A stretch of DNA of 64,000 nt from Lasiosphaeris hirsuta. Its lineage: Eukaryota > Ascomycota > Sordariomycetes > Sordariales > Lasiosphaeriaceae. The stretch is from positions 186,001 through 250,000 of the forward strand of contig JAUKUA010000009.1 of NCBI GenBank assembly GCA_030549175.1, written 5' to 3'. The notes under the pieces are model-generated. The model was given only the letters and a program-made list of their open reading frames with translations, made no database searches and was not told the DNA's origin. How positions within the stretch are numbered: position 1 is the first letter of the stretch; each line of letters opens with the position of its first letter. The position numbers and the translations under genes are program-made. This document shows positions 29,304-41,105 of the stretch, piece by piece.

Positions 29304-32300
29304 ATCGTGACCCCCTCCAGAGCCGCCCTGACGGCCAGACGCTCCAACTCCCTACCAGGAACCACGCGCCCCGCCTCCCCCTCGCCACTAGGCCCGCTAA
29401 GGCCGAGCAGGGTGAGGAAGCCCACAGAGAAGGCACAGCATGCCCAGAATGCCTAGACAGCTCCGGGTACACCAGGCTAACGTGGCCGCAACAATGGCAT
29501 ATCACGACTCACTCTTCGCCACGGCGATCGACGAGAAGGCAGACGTGATCCTGGTCCAAGAACCATGGTGGGGCCACGGTAGAACAAGAACGGCCTGGGG
29601 ATATGACATACACTGTCTCGGAGAAGGCGCGAGCTCGGTAGCATACACCCGGGCCGGAGACTGGGTACAGCTCACTGGGACCGTGGATGGGGAGTAACCA
29701 ACGGCGACGTGGAGGTCCACGGGGTCTACAACAGGGCAGGAACCGAAGCCGTGGCCGCGGTCACGGCCATAAAAGGAAGGAGGCTCATAGTGGGAGGTGA
29801 TTTCAACCTTAACCACCCGCTGTGGGCCAAAACAAAGACAGGAGGCCGAGGAGGCCCTAGGGCGCGAGCGATAGCCGACTGGGCAACGGGCAGAGGAGCG
29901 CGCCCCCTAATCACAACACCAACCCACAATAAGGGGGGAGTGCTAGACCTAGTGTTCAGTAACGTCGCCAGCGCCAGGGCAGAGGTAGCCCCAGAGCTGT
30001 GGACCGGCTCGGACCACTCCATAATATGAATAGAGGTCCTCCTGTAGCCACCGACCCGGAGGAAGCCGAAATGGGTGGTAAAGCCTCTGGACCGCTGGAT
30101 GTTCGGAAACACCCTCAAGCAGCTGGCCCTAACGATCCGCCCCCTCCCGGCAGAACCCGACGGCACGGCCATCGAAGCCGCCTCCCAGGCCCTTAACGAG
30201 ATCACGGCCCTAGCAATCCAACGCCACGGGACCCGGATCTATGACAACCCAAAAAGGGCCAGGTGGTAGAACAACAGCTACGAGGCGAGCAAGCGCTTCT
30301 ACGCCTAGGACGGATCGGAACTAGGGTCCCGGGTCCACAGACACACCCTCCATGAAGCAAGGGTAGGCTATTACGAAGACCTAGTAAAGAGGGCGGGCTA
30401 GGAAACACTCTGGAAGGTCATGAAGTGGGGAAAGGAACCACAGGCGTAGGCAGTCCCGCCGCTTAGGCCGAGGGACGGGGGAACTGAGGCGGTTACGATC
30501 GAGGCAAAGGCACGGCTAGTCTTCAGAGAGCTAGTGGCCTTCGACCCTGGCGGAGACGTGGCCTTCGAGGCCCACGCCCCTAAAGGTACCCCAGAACTAC
30601 GGATTAACCTACGACCGGAGTTAGAAGAGGTCGACGAGGCCTACGTGGGTAACAGGGTTAAGGTCACGGCGCCAAGCCCGGACGGTACCACCACGGCAAT
30701 GCTGAGAGCGGCCTGGTGAGATACCAAGGTGGAAGGGGGGACCGAGGTCCGAAGCCGCTCGGCGCTAGTAAGGCTAGTCTACTCCATCTGTACCCACGCC
30801 ATCGTAATAGGCTACTACCCAGATGCGTGGGAGGAGTCGGAAGTAGTTCTGCTCCCTAAGCCCAATAAACCGCGAGGGACAACAAGGTAGCTCCGCCCCA
30901 TAGCCCTGATCCCGGTCTACGGCCGGGATCAGAGCGACTGGTGGTAAGAAGAGTTAGCGAAACGGCCCTCCGGGAACAGGCTTGTTACCTAAGGCTAGCC
31001 ACCCACCCTCATAAGGTTCATCCGAAGCTTCTTAACGAACGGGAGGGTAGCATTAAGGCTAGACGGGGTAACCCACCTGACGAAAGTAAGCCTACCCTAA
31101 GACTCGCTACTGTCGCCGATCCTCTTCAGCCTCTACCTAGAGCCTCTGGCCCGGAGGGAGGGCCGAAGCCTCTACGCCGACGACCTTCTCATCTTAGCTA
31201 AGGGAAAGACCGAGGCCGTAGTTAAGGCGAACCTTACGAGACAACTTACGGCCACTAACAAGTAGGGGAGGGACAGCAATGTCCCCCTAGACCCGGCTAA
31301 GTACGAGTACACCCTCTTTAAGCCACCTAGGGCAGCCCCAAACCCAAGCCCCAACAGCAGCTCCGAAGTAAGCTCTAGTTCTGAGACCGACTCTGACCCT
31401 AGGCCAAGCCCTACCATACGTAAACACCCGGCCCTCAAGGTAGGCCTAGTACAAGCCCCCTATAACCCACTCCTTAAATGGCTAGGCGTATAGTTTGACC
31501 CGGGACTCACGTTCCAGGAACATATCAGGCACACGGCTACAAAAGGAGCTATGATTACGACACTTCTCCGTCGGATAGGGGGCCTAGACAGAGGCCTTCT
31601 CCCGTACCTCACGGTACAGGGCCTAGCAGTAGTAGCGCTCCCGAGGATAACCTACGTTACCGAGGCATGGTGGAACGGTAAGGAAGCCCTAGTCTAGGGG
31701 CTTTAACGGGTACTTAACTCCGGCCTCAGGGTAACCCTCCCGGCCTTCAAGACCACGCCTAAGATAGTTCTCTACGTCGAAGTAAGTTAGCTCCTAATCT
31801 ACCTCGCCCTCGAGAAGCAGGCCTACGACTTCGCTACTAAAGTCCTCAACCTGAAAGTATAAGACGCTAGCCACCTAGTAATCAGCCGGCTAACGTATAC
31901 ATAAGGCAGAGGCCGAAGGGTAGATAGGACTTAGGTAACCTATCTCGAGGCCATGGCTAAGAAGGAAGGCTAGCTTCTACCAGTCTCTCTAGCCACGATT
32001 AGGCAAAAGGACAGATAATTAGTCCCGGGTATACGCTATGACTATGTTTCTACTTACATCCTCCCGTGGCGTACGATGTAGCCCCAGAAAGGACATATAA
32101 TTAGTACGTCAAACAAGGAATCGAATGTACTAACGTTTAAGTCTCACTTAGGATACTACGTGGCACAAAGGACGAGCCCCCGGCCTAACCCGGGACGTTT
32201 AACCTAACTAATACCTTTTAGTCTTAGTAGGAAGCTAAGAAACCAAAATACCGTAAGGTCAAGGTCAGGAAGAAGTACCCCCCGGAGCTTAAGCTTCCGA

Positions 32301-32897
32301 GATAGTAGCTCGCGGCCCTCCTCGCCGAAAGAGCTGGGTACGGTGACTTCAAGGCGTACTATAAGCGGATAGGTTATGATCCGAGAAGGTAAGAAGGCTC
32401 CTGTGGGAAATATAGACTAACTAAAGCCCCTAGGTACTTGTTAAAGTGTAAGCATAGTACGGCCGCCCTAGTAGAGGCGTTACTAGTAGGAGTGTAGGTA
32501 CCTAAGATCCTTACCTCGAGCTTGAAGAAGATGTTGTCCGTGTTTAGAACGTTTATGGCGGTAAAAGAAGAAATGGAAAAGGGGGAAGAAAATACCCCGG
32601 ACGAGGAAGAAGAAGCGGAATGGGCGACGGCCTATGGCCGCGAGGTAATTTGAAATACGTTTTCTTAGCATCTGTCAAAGGGGGCTTTTCTCTACGGAGT
32701 TTTTATGTATCTTAGCCTGTAGGAGAGTTGTGGGGGTTGGTGAGGCCCTCAAACGGTAAATAGGGGTAAGAATCGGGCTTGGATTCCGGTAGGGGGATTT
32801 CCTTACGTTAGTTAAGCCGTTGCCGGGGCCTCGGCCCCAGCACGTCCGAGTCGCCTTAGGTGAAAACCCTGGACGTAGAACAATTCATTCAATTCAG
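29304..32897 (+). mobile_element. LINE family A, copy 2 (endonuclease + reverse transcriptase, internal deletion)
   Basis: Head-to-tail with copy 1. The endonuclease starts at ATG 29440 (LRVHQANVAATMAYHD, ILVQEPWWG) and shifts frame near 29,690, with GGDFNLNHP at about 29,799-29,825 and WTGSDHS near 30,010. The RT part has APSPDGT, LLPKPNKPRG, then a deletion of roughly 170 bp relative to copy 1 at about 30,985 that removes the motif A region, then motif B and an intact YADD near 31,170. The 3' UTR and AATTC-like tail match copy 1. Stop codons again sit mostly at Gln positions. No ORF1 precedes it, so it too is probably 5'-truncated. Confidence 0.85.
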
Positions 32898-33170
32898 ACT
32901 TCTCCCGAACATCATTTTTCAAAGACGCTCTGACCAATCATGTTGCAGTATTGGCCACCACCTTAGGGAACGTTCAGTTCTTGAAACTCTCCTTCTCTTG
33001 GGTTGAGGATCCTAGAGTTGCCCATCTGATATCCTTATCATTAATACCACAGTCGGCGATACCGTGGTACACCGTGCTAGTACCCTTCGCCGCTGGTGCC
33101 GTGGGATCCGGCACTAGGGAAGGTAGTCCTTGATGGCTGTACGCCCAGTACCTCTCGCGAGGTCAGGATT
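32898..33170. other. Unique-looking, unmutated sequence between LINE relics
   Basis: About 270 bp with normal CA/TG content. One open frame on the + strand (part reads FSWVEDPRVAHLISLSLIP) ends at 33133. I recognise nothing. It may be a piece of host DNA present before the flanking insertions. Confidence 0.35.
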
Positions 33171-33387
33171 CTAGGGGCTTGAGATGCCTAGCTTCCCTCT
33201 CTTTCTCACCTTCCAGGAGCGCGCGGGGCCGCTTATCGACAGGCTATTTCGACAGCCCTCGGAGCCCCGACTGTAACTACGACCACGAGCCGGCGACTCT
33301 CTTCGCCTACCTACCGGACCGCCGCCTCGACCTTTCAGGACTCTATCTCGATATGGCACCGGTGAGGCCCCTCGGGGTCAAGCTTTC

Positions 33388-33404
33388 GGGGGGGGGGGGG
33401 GGGG
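33388..33404. repeat. Homopolymer of 17 G
   Basis: A run of 17 G between CTTTC and CCGCCCC. Length is unreliable in assemblies and could mark a collapsed or error-prone site. Confidence 0.9.
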
Positions 33405-33577
33405 CCGCCCCCTCCCCTAACACGTTGGGTATCTTCGGATACTAACAACCTTTCCATGGCCTTCCATGGACCTAGCTACTGAGAGTTAGAAACGACAATC
33501 TCGGGCTCCTATTCGTAGGGCCAGCCCTACCCGCCGCCTTCGGGCACTGACCCTTCACCGGTCTAACACACGTTACC

Positions 33578-33957
33578 TTCGGGCATAAGCCCCTCACCGG
33601 GCCACGCCAATATCCCGGGCCTCCGTTCACAGAGCCGGCCCAGGTACCCCAAAACATAGGTAGTAACGGTCAGCCATGAAGCCGATACGACCGCCGAGCT
33701 AACCCAGGCTGGTACTTATTACTAGCTAAGACCTCCTAGCCCTTTACCGGGTTAATATACGCCGCCTTCGGACATAGGTCCCTCACCGGGCCACGCTAAT
33801 ACCCCGGGCCTCCGTTCGCGGAGCCGGCCCAGGTACTCTAAAAAAAGCCGACCTCCCTTTGCCGAGGCCGGCCACATGGACGGAAACAGTCAGTTACGTG
33901 CCGAGGTTGATACGACCGCCGAGCCAACCTAGGCTGGTACTTACCGCTAGTCAAGAC
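33578..33957 (+). repeat. Two tandem ~190-bp monomers
   Basis: Unit 1 (about 33,578-33,733) and unit 2 (about 33,767-33,957) share blocks in the same order: CTCACCGGGCCACGC, CCCGGGCCTCCGTTC, GAGCCGGCCCAGGTAC, GATACGACCGCCGAG and AGGCTGGTACTTA. Unit 2 has an extra ~35 bp in the middle. Tandem 5' monomers can act as internal promoters in some LINEs; that role is inferred. Confidence 0.8.
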
Positions 33958-34546
33958 CACAAAAGTCGCTTCCTCTACCTACCTTTTCCCCACTAGGATT
34001 TTTAACAAGGGAGAGGAACGACAGCCCTAAAGAAAGCTGAGAGAGTGGGTCTCTAGCTAACCCTACCTTTTCTTGTGTTGTCGGAAGGAGGATCTTCTTT
34101 TACCCGGAGTGATTAACCGGGGACCAAAACGCCGGGTGAAAAGCGAGCTTGCCGGGAGTAGCGTCTGACTGAACGGACGACCAGACGGCCATGACTAAGG
34201 CGGGGGACTCCGAAGCTAACATCTCTCCACGTTATGTAGGTAGGCCTGAAAAACCTATCCTCGATCCCGGGAGTTGTCTATACTAGTTACAATGGCCTCG
34301 AGTGGGAGGCTAGTGTCCGAGGAGGAGGAGGAAACCCGGTTTGGTGTGCGATTCCGTGGAAGTCTAGCCGTGGGGGATTCTATGAACGGCACGGTATAGC
34401 TTAGCCAAGTAGCCTTGGCGGGGCTAAGGGCCCCGCCACGTCCGAGTCGCCAAGAGCGAAAACCCGGGACGTTAAACACTTCAAATCAAATTCATTCAAT
34501 TACAAGATAAGTTTCCTACACAACAACACCGCAACGAAGGTTCGTG

Positions 34547-34879
34547 ATGCCACACCGACGCACAATTGCGTTCAATGCTAATATTGTCGTCATAGATCAA
34601 TTCTACGCCATCGGAAGCACCGAATTCGAGCTTTTCCGGCCTCAATACCGTTGCGCGCGCCCGCAGGAACCCGATGCAAGATGCCGACGCAGGAATCCGA
34701 CCCCGCGCGTGCGACCGCACTTAAAGACCAAGACTTTCCCGATCAGTGGAGGTGCAAAGGAGCTGTCTACCACCAAGAAAAGGCGTGAACCTAGCCCATC
34801 GGAACCTCCAGTGCCAAGAAAGATCACTCGAAGTGGTCGCATAGTGCGGCCGACGGTCAGGACACTAGGCTTGGATTGA
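34547..34879 (+). CDS. Hypothetical basic 110-aa frame in an unmutated island
   Basis: ATG 34547, 110 aa, ending LGLD. It is rich in Arg/Pro/Lys, with a C-terminal segment PRKITRSGRIVRPTVR resembling basic linker sequences common in retroelement polyproteins and chromatin proteins. No Gln-to-stop changes, unlike both sides. No promoter or domain can be named. It could be a relic of a third element or a chance frame. Confidence 0.25.
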   Translation: MPHRRTIAFNANIVVIDQFYAIGSTEFELFRPQYRCARPQEPDARCRRRNPTPRVRPHLKTKTFPISGGAKELSTTKKRREPSPSEPPVPRKITRSGRIVRPTVRTLGLD

Positions 34880-35216
34880 TCTGGCACTTCAAAGACTGCG
34901 GATTTGGCGTTTTCCGGGCTCAGGGCGTTATTGAAGCAATTGCGCGCGCGGCACTTGGAGGACCGCGGATTCGGCACTTTGACCACCCATAGGCTTGTCA
35001 TAGTTGTAGTGGCTCAATTGAGCATCATTGTGCATCGCAAGCATGATGTTTGGTATCACTTTGTATTGTTTTGTATGGTAAAATTGGTGTGTAGTGATAT
35101 TTTACATGGCAGTTGCCATGTATAACGATGCTGGTGGCAACCGGGGGGGCTGGCAATGGCAGAATCCTTGGTGGTGCGGCAGAATTCATAGTCGATGGGG
35201 GTCAAGGAATTTTTTC
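34880..35216. other. Non-RIP spacer before the 75-bp repeat
   Basis: About 340 bp with normal dinucleotide content and TTGTAT/TTGCATCG-type repeats near 35,020-35,080. No gene seen. Confidence 0.4.
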
Positions 35217-35290
35217 CCATACATAACCCTAACCCTGCACTGGATAAGCTCTAGCAAAAGGATGAGTGCCGCCCTAGCAAGTCCATTTCC
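35217..35290 (+). repeat. ~75-bp repeat, inverted partner of 25,708-25,782
   Basis: Reads CCATACATAACCCTAACCCTGCACTG... to GAGTGCCGCCCTAGCAAGTC. It adjoins the 5' end of LINE family B copy 1; the final CAAGTCC also starts the second family B copy at 41,479. Confidence 0.7.
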
Positions 35291-35453
35291 TTCAGCTCTC
35301 TCCCTTCTTTTAATTTTTTCGAAAGAATCGGACCAATCATAACCACGGGATTCGCTACCCCAAAAACACCACATCCTAATCACGACCTTTCTTCGCCTCC
35401 GGGCATCTCTACCCACCCTGACAACTCACGCGCGGCCCGCGCACGCTCCCAAC

Positions 35454-37950
35454 ATGGCGCCTGAGCAACGCCCACCACACGCCAACCTGGCCGACTACGC
35501 CAGGAAGCTACAAGCCGAACACGACGCCGAGTACCTAGCGAAGTGGGAGGTGATTAAGACCCTCTCCGAGGCCCTCGATCAAGGCTTCGCGAAGATCCCT
35601 AAGGGCGAATACCACGTCCGGTGGGATAGGAAGACCCTCCTAGGGATTAAGGAGGTAATCTACCGGACGGTAGGAAACGCGAAGACCCCGACAGCGTCGG
35701 GCACTAAGGCCTCGCCCACCCCCACACCCTACGTAGGCATCGACAACGGATCAATACAGACGCCGCCCCCGGGAGCCTACGTGGCACCCACGCCAAGGAA
35801 CAACAGGGCCACCTATTCAACCAACCTACCTATCCCGACAGGGACAGTACTACTACTAGCCTAGTCGACTAAGGAGACGACCTAACCGAGGGCCGCCATA
35901 GTACAGACCTAATTAGGGGCCGCCACGACAAAGGCTGCTAACCCGGCTAACGAATAGAAAACGGCCCCAACAGAGAAGAACCTAAGCTAGGCCTCCAAAG
36001 CAGCGGCCCCCGGGGGGCCTACCAACGTCAACCTTAGGCTAAGATCTAAGCTAACTATGAAGCTAGAAACTGGGCGAGACAGGTCTAACTCACCAGCACT
36101 AGGAAGGTTAATACTCACGGTCCCGGTCGACTATCCGTAGGCCAAAGTAACGGCTAAGGAAGTCAACTTAGGCCTACCTAACGTGATAGGAATGAAGCTA
36201 GCAGCTATGAAGGCTACAATCAAAGGTAACGGATAGTTAGTCTTCCTAAGAAAAGAAAACTAGGACAAGAGGACCGATACCATGGCAAAGGCTAAGATAG
36301 TAAGGATATTTCTTTAAAAGAACATAGAGTAAATTACCTACGCCCTAAAGAAAATACCTAGGTTAACTATAACCCTAAAGAGACCCCGTAAGATCACGGA
36401 GGTCATAATAAAGTAAGAGACATAGGCCTCGACAGAGGTCCTACCTATAAAAGCGACCCGGACTAGGAACGGGACATAACTAGTATCGTTCGACGATACC
36501 TATATCCTTACGAAAACCTTTAAGCTGTTTAGGTCCGTAATCATGAGGAGACTTCCGCCGAAAAGAAAGATTGTACTGTACGAGACGTACTATAGGTTCT
36601 ACTAGGTAAGAGACTACATAGTAAAGGTAGTATACGGTAGGTATGGCCATAAAGAATATATAGACAAGTACTTAGAATCTCCGTAATGTCTTAACTACTT
36701 AGGACTACATAGACTAGATAACATAGGTATATATATACTAAGACCTAGAGTAACAAGCGAAGGACAGCCCTTGTTCTTAGGAAGGAAGGATATCAAGAAA
36801 GGAAGGGAGACAGAGGCTAAGGCCCGTCGGACTAAAGTAACTGTCTTAGCTATGAAAGAGGCGAAGGTAGCGAGGGCCGAAGTTACTAAAAATAAGATAG
36901 TTATAGATAAGAAGGTCTCTAAGGGAAGGAGAGAAAAGACCTTCATTAAGGCCAAAGCTAAGGCTGAGATAAGAGCTAAGAAGGCGGCGGTAGTATAAGC
37001 GGCCTTACCTACGCTAGATAAAAGAACCTTAGGACAGACCGATTTCATAGATATCTATAAAATAATCTCCGTCCTAAGTAAACAACCAGAAGACGTCCCC
37101 CTACTAACCGTCGAAGACAGAGAGATGACAAAGGCCCTAGAGCCCATAGGAAATGTTAAGACCCTAGTAAGTAATACGATATTTAATATCTTCGAAGTCT
37201 TAATTACCTAAGAAATCGATATGATTATAGCGGAGAAATAACCTAAGGAAGCCTTAGAATAGGTAACCTAAGAGATCATAAGGGTAATAGGTAAGAGAGC
37301 TAGGACCTATGATAAGGAAGAGCTTAAGGTACTAAAGGCTTATGGAAAGAAGCTTTAAATAACGGCTAAGAAACACGGCCTTAGGGTTAACTAGGTATAG
37401 ATAGCTAGGGCTATGGTAACGGCGGTATAAGACTAAGTAAACTAGAAGCTAACCCTAGAGACTAACCTCGAAACTTACTTCTAGATAATATATAAGGCTA
37501 TAGAAATCAATGAGGACATGGACTAAGAGAACATTTAAGGAACCTACTAGGTAGTACGATAATAGAGAGAGGAACTATTCCGGAGTATGTAGACGTACCT
37601 TAAGGAATAGGTAGTAAAGAAAGATACCTAGGTAGAACTAATATGTAAGGTAATTAGACTAGGGAGACCCTTAGTAAAGTTACCTAGTAACGACATTCCG
37701 TCTAGGAAGTTCTTACTAATGCCGAACCTTCATAAGGGGACGGTAGCTTTAATTATACGAGGTATCTTTTCTAAGAACGTGTCATCTAACCCTTAGAGAA
37801 GAGGATATATCTAGATCTTATAAAGAAACTTACTATTAATCGTATGTAGATACCAGGGAGTTAGCTTCTTACTTAGATCTATAAGACTACTATCTCCCTC
37901 CTTACTAGGTACTTAATAGGAAGGGATAGAACTAGGTACTTTTATATATA
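35454..37950 (+). pseudogene. LINE B copy 1 ORF1 (gag-like)
   Basis: The first 136 codons are open (MAPEQRPPHANLADYARKL... to GTVLLLA) with a helical N-terminus and a Pro/Thr-rich stretch. After many Gln-to-stop changes there is a region near 36,620-36,720 reading YGRYGHKEY...CLNYLG, which fits a CCHC zinc-knuckle array in which several TGC codons have become TAC (Cys to Tyr). A Lys/Glu-rich helical segment follows (36,780-37,000). The 3' limit is approximate. RNA binding is the usual role of such an ORF. Confidence 0.6.
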
Positions 37951-40900
37951 AATAATTAAAGTTCTTATAGGAAATGTTACTAAGACCTTCGTATGTTATA
38001 ACTTCCTATTTGACTAAGGAACCTAAGGTAAGTACGACCTAGTCCTCGTCTAGGAACTATAGTACTTGACAGAGAGTGATAAGACGAGAGTGTACCTAGC
38101 TTATGTAGCCATAGTAAGAAATAGAACATATAGTAGACCGGGGGTAACCGTTTATTATGTTAAGAACTAGGACTAGGAACTAATAGGTAACTTCCGATTA
38201 GGGAACATAGTAGAGGTCGAAAACGGGAGGCTACGAGTCTTCTTAGTTTATAAGAACGTGAGGACTTAGCCCTCCTACATTTAAGAAGTTCTAAGGTTAA
38301 GTAGGGGAGATAAGGAGTTCCTAGTCACGGGAGACTTTAATGTGAGATATCTACTTTAGTAAGCTGGGAGATATATAGGGCCGGTAATAGAAGTTATAGT
38401 TACGTAGACAAATAGAGAGGGACTATATCTTCTAATCTAAGATATATCGACCCGGGGAAGGAATGTCTTAGACCTTATATTTTATATAGACCTATAGGCC
38501 TACGGTAGTGTTGAGAAGGATAAGGCTATAGGATCGGACTATCTCTTCCTAGAGATGATAATGTTAGGAAGAACTAGCTGGAAGAATCCTGCCTAGAAGC
38601 TTAGCCTATCTAAGATAGAAGACTAGGTTACCGGAGTGAAGGAGATGGCCTAAGAGCTTCTTATGGAGGTAAGTAGAAGATAGGAAATAGAAGAGGCTAC
38701 CTAAAAACTTTAGGAGACCTTAGAGTAACTATTACGGAGACACGGGAAAAGGGGGTAGTCTAATAGGAAAAGGTAGCCGTAGTAAAATGAGGAACTCGAG
38801 GTAGTAAGGATATATCTCTAGGTAACCGAAGATTAGAAAGACGAAAGGATATAGGCCCTAGTATATACGGCGTATAGAAGAAAGGTTAGAATAACCTATA
38901 TAAGATATTAACACGAAAAGGTTTAAAAGATAACTAAACTAAGAAACTTATAGAAAGTAATAAGGTAACGGGAACACTAGGTACTGGTAGACGCCCTACT
39001 AAGCTTTATCCTAAGGGGAGGGGGTCTAGCTAGCTGTACGGTAACATATACGGCGGCTATTATATATAATGAACTAGTAGTACTACGGTACAGTTCCGAT
39101 CTTACGGACACTAAGTACTTTAGTATCTTATAACTTAAACTACTACGGTACATACTGTAAAGTACTAAGGTTATAGAGGAGGAGGCTTACTAGGTATACT
39201 ATGAGGTACAGACGATGGTATTAGGTCTAGACGAAGTGACGATAGCTATACTAAAGGCCGTTTAGTATAATGAGATAATAGGCCTAAGTAAAAAAGTAGC
39301 TAAGACTTCCTTAGCCCTCGTAGTTATACTTACTACTCTATATAAGACGTATCTACAGGTAAGATAGTACCTTAAAGTATAGAAAGTCGTAAAAGTAGTA
39401 CCTATCCCTAAGATAAGATACTTTAGAACGAACATAAAGGGCCTAAGACCGATCTTACTCCTACCTTACGTCGAGAAAGACTTAGAGAGATTAGTAATAA
39501 AGAGAATAAAAGTCTTAGCTATATAAAAAGGCCTTATCTACCTATAATACATAAGTAAGATATTATAACGATCGGTAACGGACTTACTAATAATAATAAT
39601 CTATAATATAAAAGATATATAGGTAAGAGGCCTAGTAATAAGGGCGGTCACGGTAGATATAGAAGGTACTTTTAATATAATATAAAAGTAAAGACTAAAA
39701 TAAAAGCTTATAGAGACGGGGTAAGACCATACCATAGCTTACTTCTATACTACCTTCTTAATAGACCGAGTTACTATGATTAGAGAAGACCTAACGAAAA
39801 CTTAGTAACTAATATCGGAAAGACTACTATAAGGCTCTTTCCTCTTACCTATCCTTTTTATACTATATCTCATAGTAATAGTAAAAGACGACTAAACCTA
39901 CTACTACGCGGACGATATCATAGTTATTATGATAGGTAAGACAGAGAAATCGGTTTAGGCTAAACTTACGGTAAGGCTCGGGAAGTTCTTAACCTAGAGA
40001 AAGAGTAACGAAGTCCCTTTTAACAGTACGAAAAGTAAATATATTCTTTTTATACCAAAGAAAGGCTTAAGACTAGACATCCTCGTATAAAAAGTCGTCG
40101 TATCGTATAAAGAGATACTTCGGTAGCTAAGAATATGATTTAATCCGTTATTATACTTTAAGACGTATATAAAGGCGGTAATAATGAGAGGTAAGTTAAC
40201 GACTATATTCCTAGACTACATATTAAGTAAGGTTAAGGAACTAACCTTAAGGCTCACGGTCTAGGCGGTTAAGACAATTCTCCTACTAACGTTACTATAT
40301 GTAGCGGAGACGTGGTACGGCTAACACGGCAAGTATTTCGTCAACGACACGCTAGACGTGGTAGTTAACAACGGCCTCTAAGTGGCGTTACTAGCATAGA
40401 AAACTATAAGAACTATGGTATTATACCTAGAGTCCAAAGTTCCTATGGTCTAATACCTAGTCGAGGCTCGGAAGGATACCTTTACGAGAAGGCTTATCCG
40501 ACTAGGCCGGACATACCTAGTAATCCGAAAGTTACATAAGCTATATATCCCTAGTAAAAAGGACGATACGTTCTTAGAAAAGATCACCTAACGTATTAGG
40601 GAGGCGTCCTTCTTATACGACGACTTCTTCTAGACTAAAGAAGTAGGGAAAGAGACTCCGATAGAAACCTTAACGGTAGCTACCGCCCTAAATAAAGAAT
40701 AGAAGGACCGCTACGTGGAAGAAAGGAGACGCCGGCTATAGTAGTAATGGTAGGACGGAGCCCCCGAGAACTACCGATACTAAGAGATCTGTTAGAAGGA
40801 CAGGCTACCGGAACTGGCCCTATCCCGTAAAGTATACGTGGCCTTACTGGTAGAAAGGACCGGTCACAGGGACTTCAAGAAGTACTACGAACGGTTTAGC

Positions 40901-41105
40901 TATGACCCGGGAACTTAGGGGCCTTACGAATGTAATACCTATAAGAACCGGGGATACATGTTCATATACTCGCTTAACGTAAAGACACTACCTATTTACA
41001 ATAGCAACTTACTACAGATGGTATAAAAGAGGTCTAAGAAGTGGCTCGACCTGTTTGGGAGCTTCGTGGATAAGCTACCAGGAAGAAAATACTAGTAATA
41101 ACGAA
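37951..41105 (+). pseudogene. LINE B copy 1 ORF2 (endonuclease-reverse transcriptase)
   Basis: Endonuclease motifs: YDLVLV, AYVAIVRNRTYSRP, VTGDFNVRY (GDFN at 38,330-38,341), NVLDLIFY and a GSDY in place of SDH. RT: PIPKIRYFRTNIKGLRPILLLP, DLLIIIIYNIKD, DIEGTFNII, and YYYADDIIVI (YADD at 39,905-39,916) intact. The 3' end carries a Cys/His region (GHRDFKKYYERFSYDPG, YECNTYK). Dozens of stops prevent translation. Start and end are approximate. Confidence 0.75.

Larger units (their letters stand above)
33171..34511 (+). mobile_element. Internally deleted LINE derivative: 5' monomers joined to a LINE tail
   Basis: GC-rich 5' part with two ~190-bp monomers, then a short frame at 34292-34399 (35 codons, MASSGRLVSEEEEETRFG...) resembling the start of an ORF1, then a 3' end (GGGGCTAAGGGCCCCGCC, ACGTCCGAGTCGCC, ...TTCAATTACAAGATAAG) matching the ends of the family A copies. 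No endonuclease or RT. It looks like a non-autonomous derivative, or a deleted relative, of a LINE family. The left boundary is approximate. Confidence 0.55.

Noticed and set aside
36771..36998. 75-aa Lys/Glu/Ala-rich frame as a separate gene
   Set aside because: It is an internal part of the LINE B ORF1 reading frame between RIP stops.
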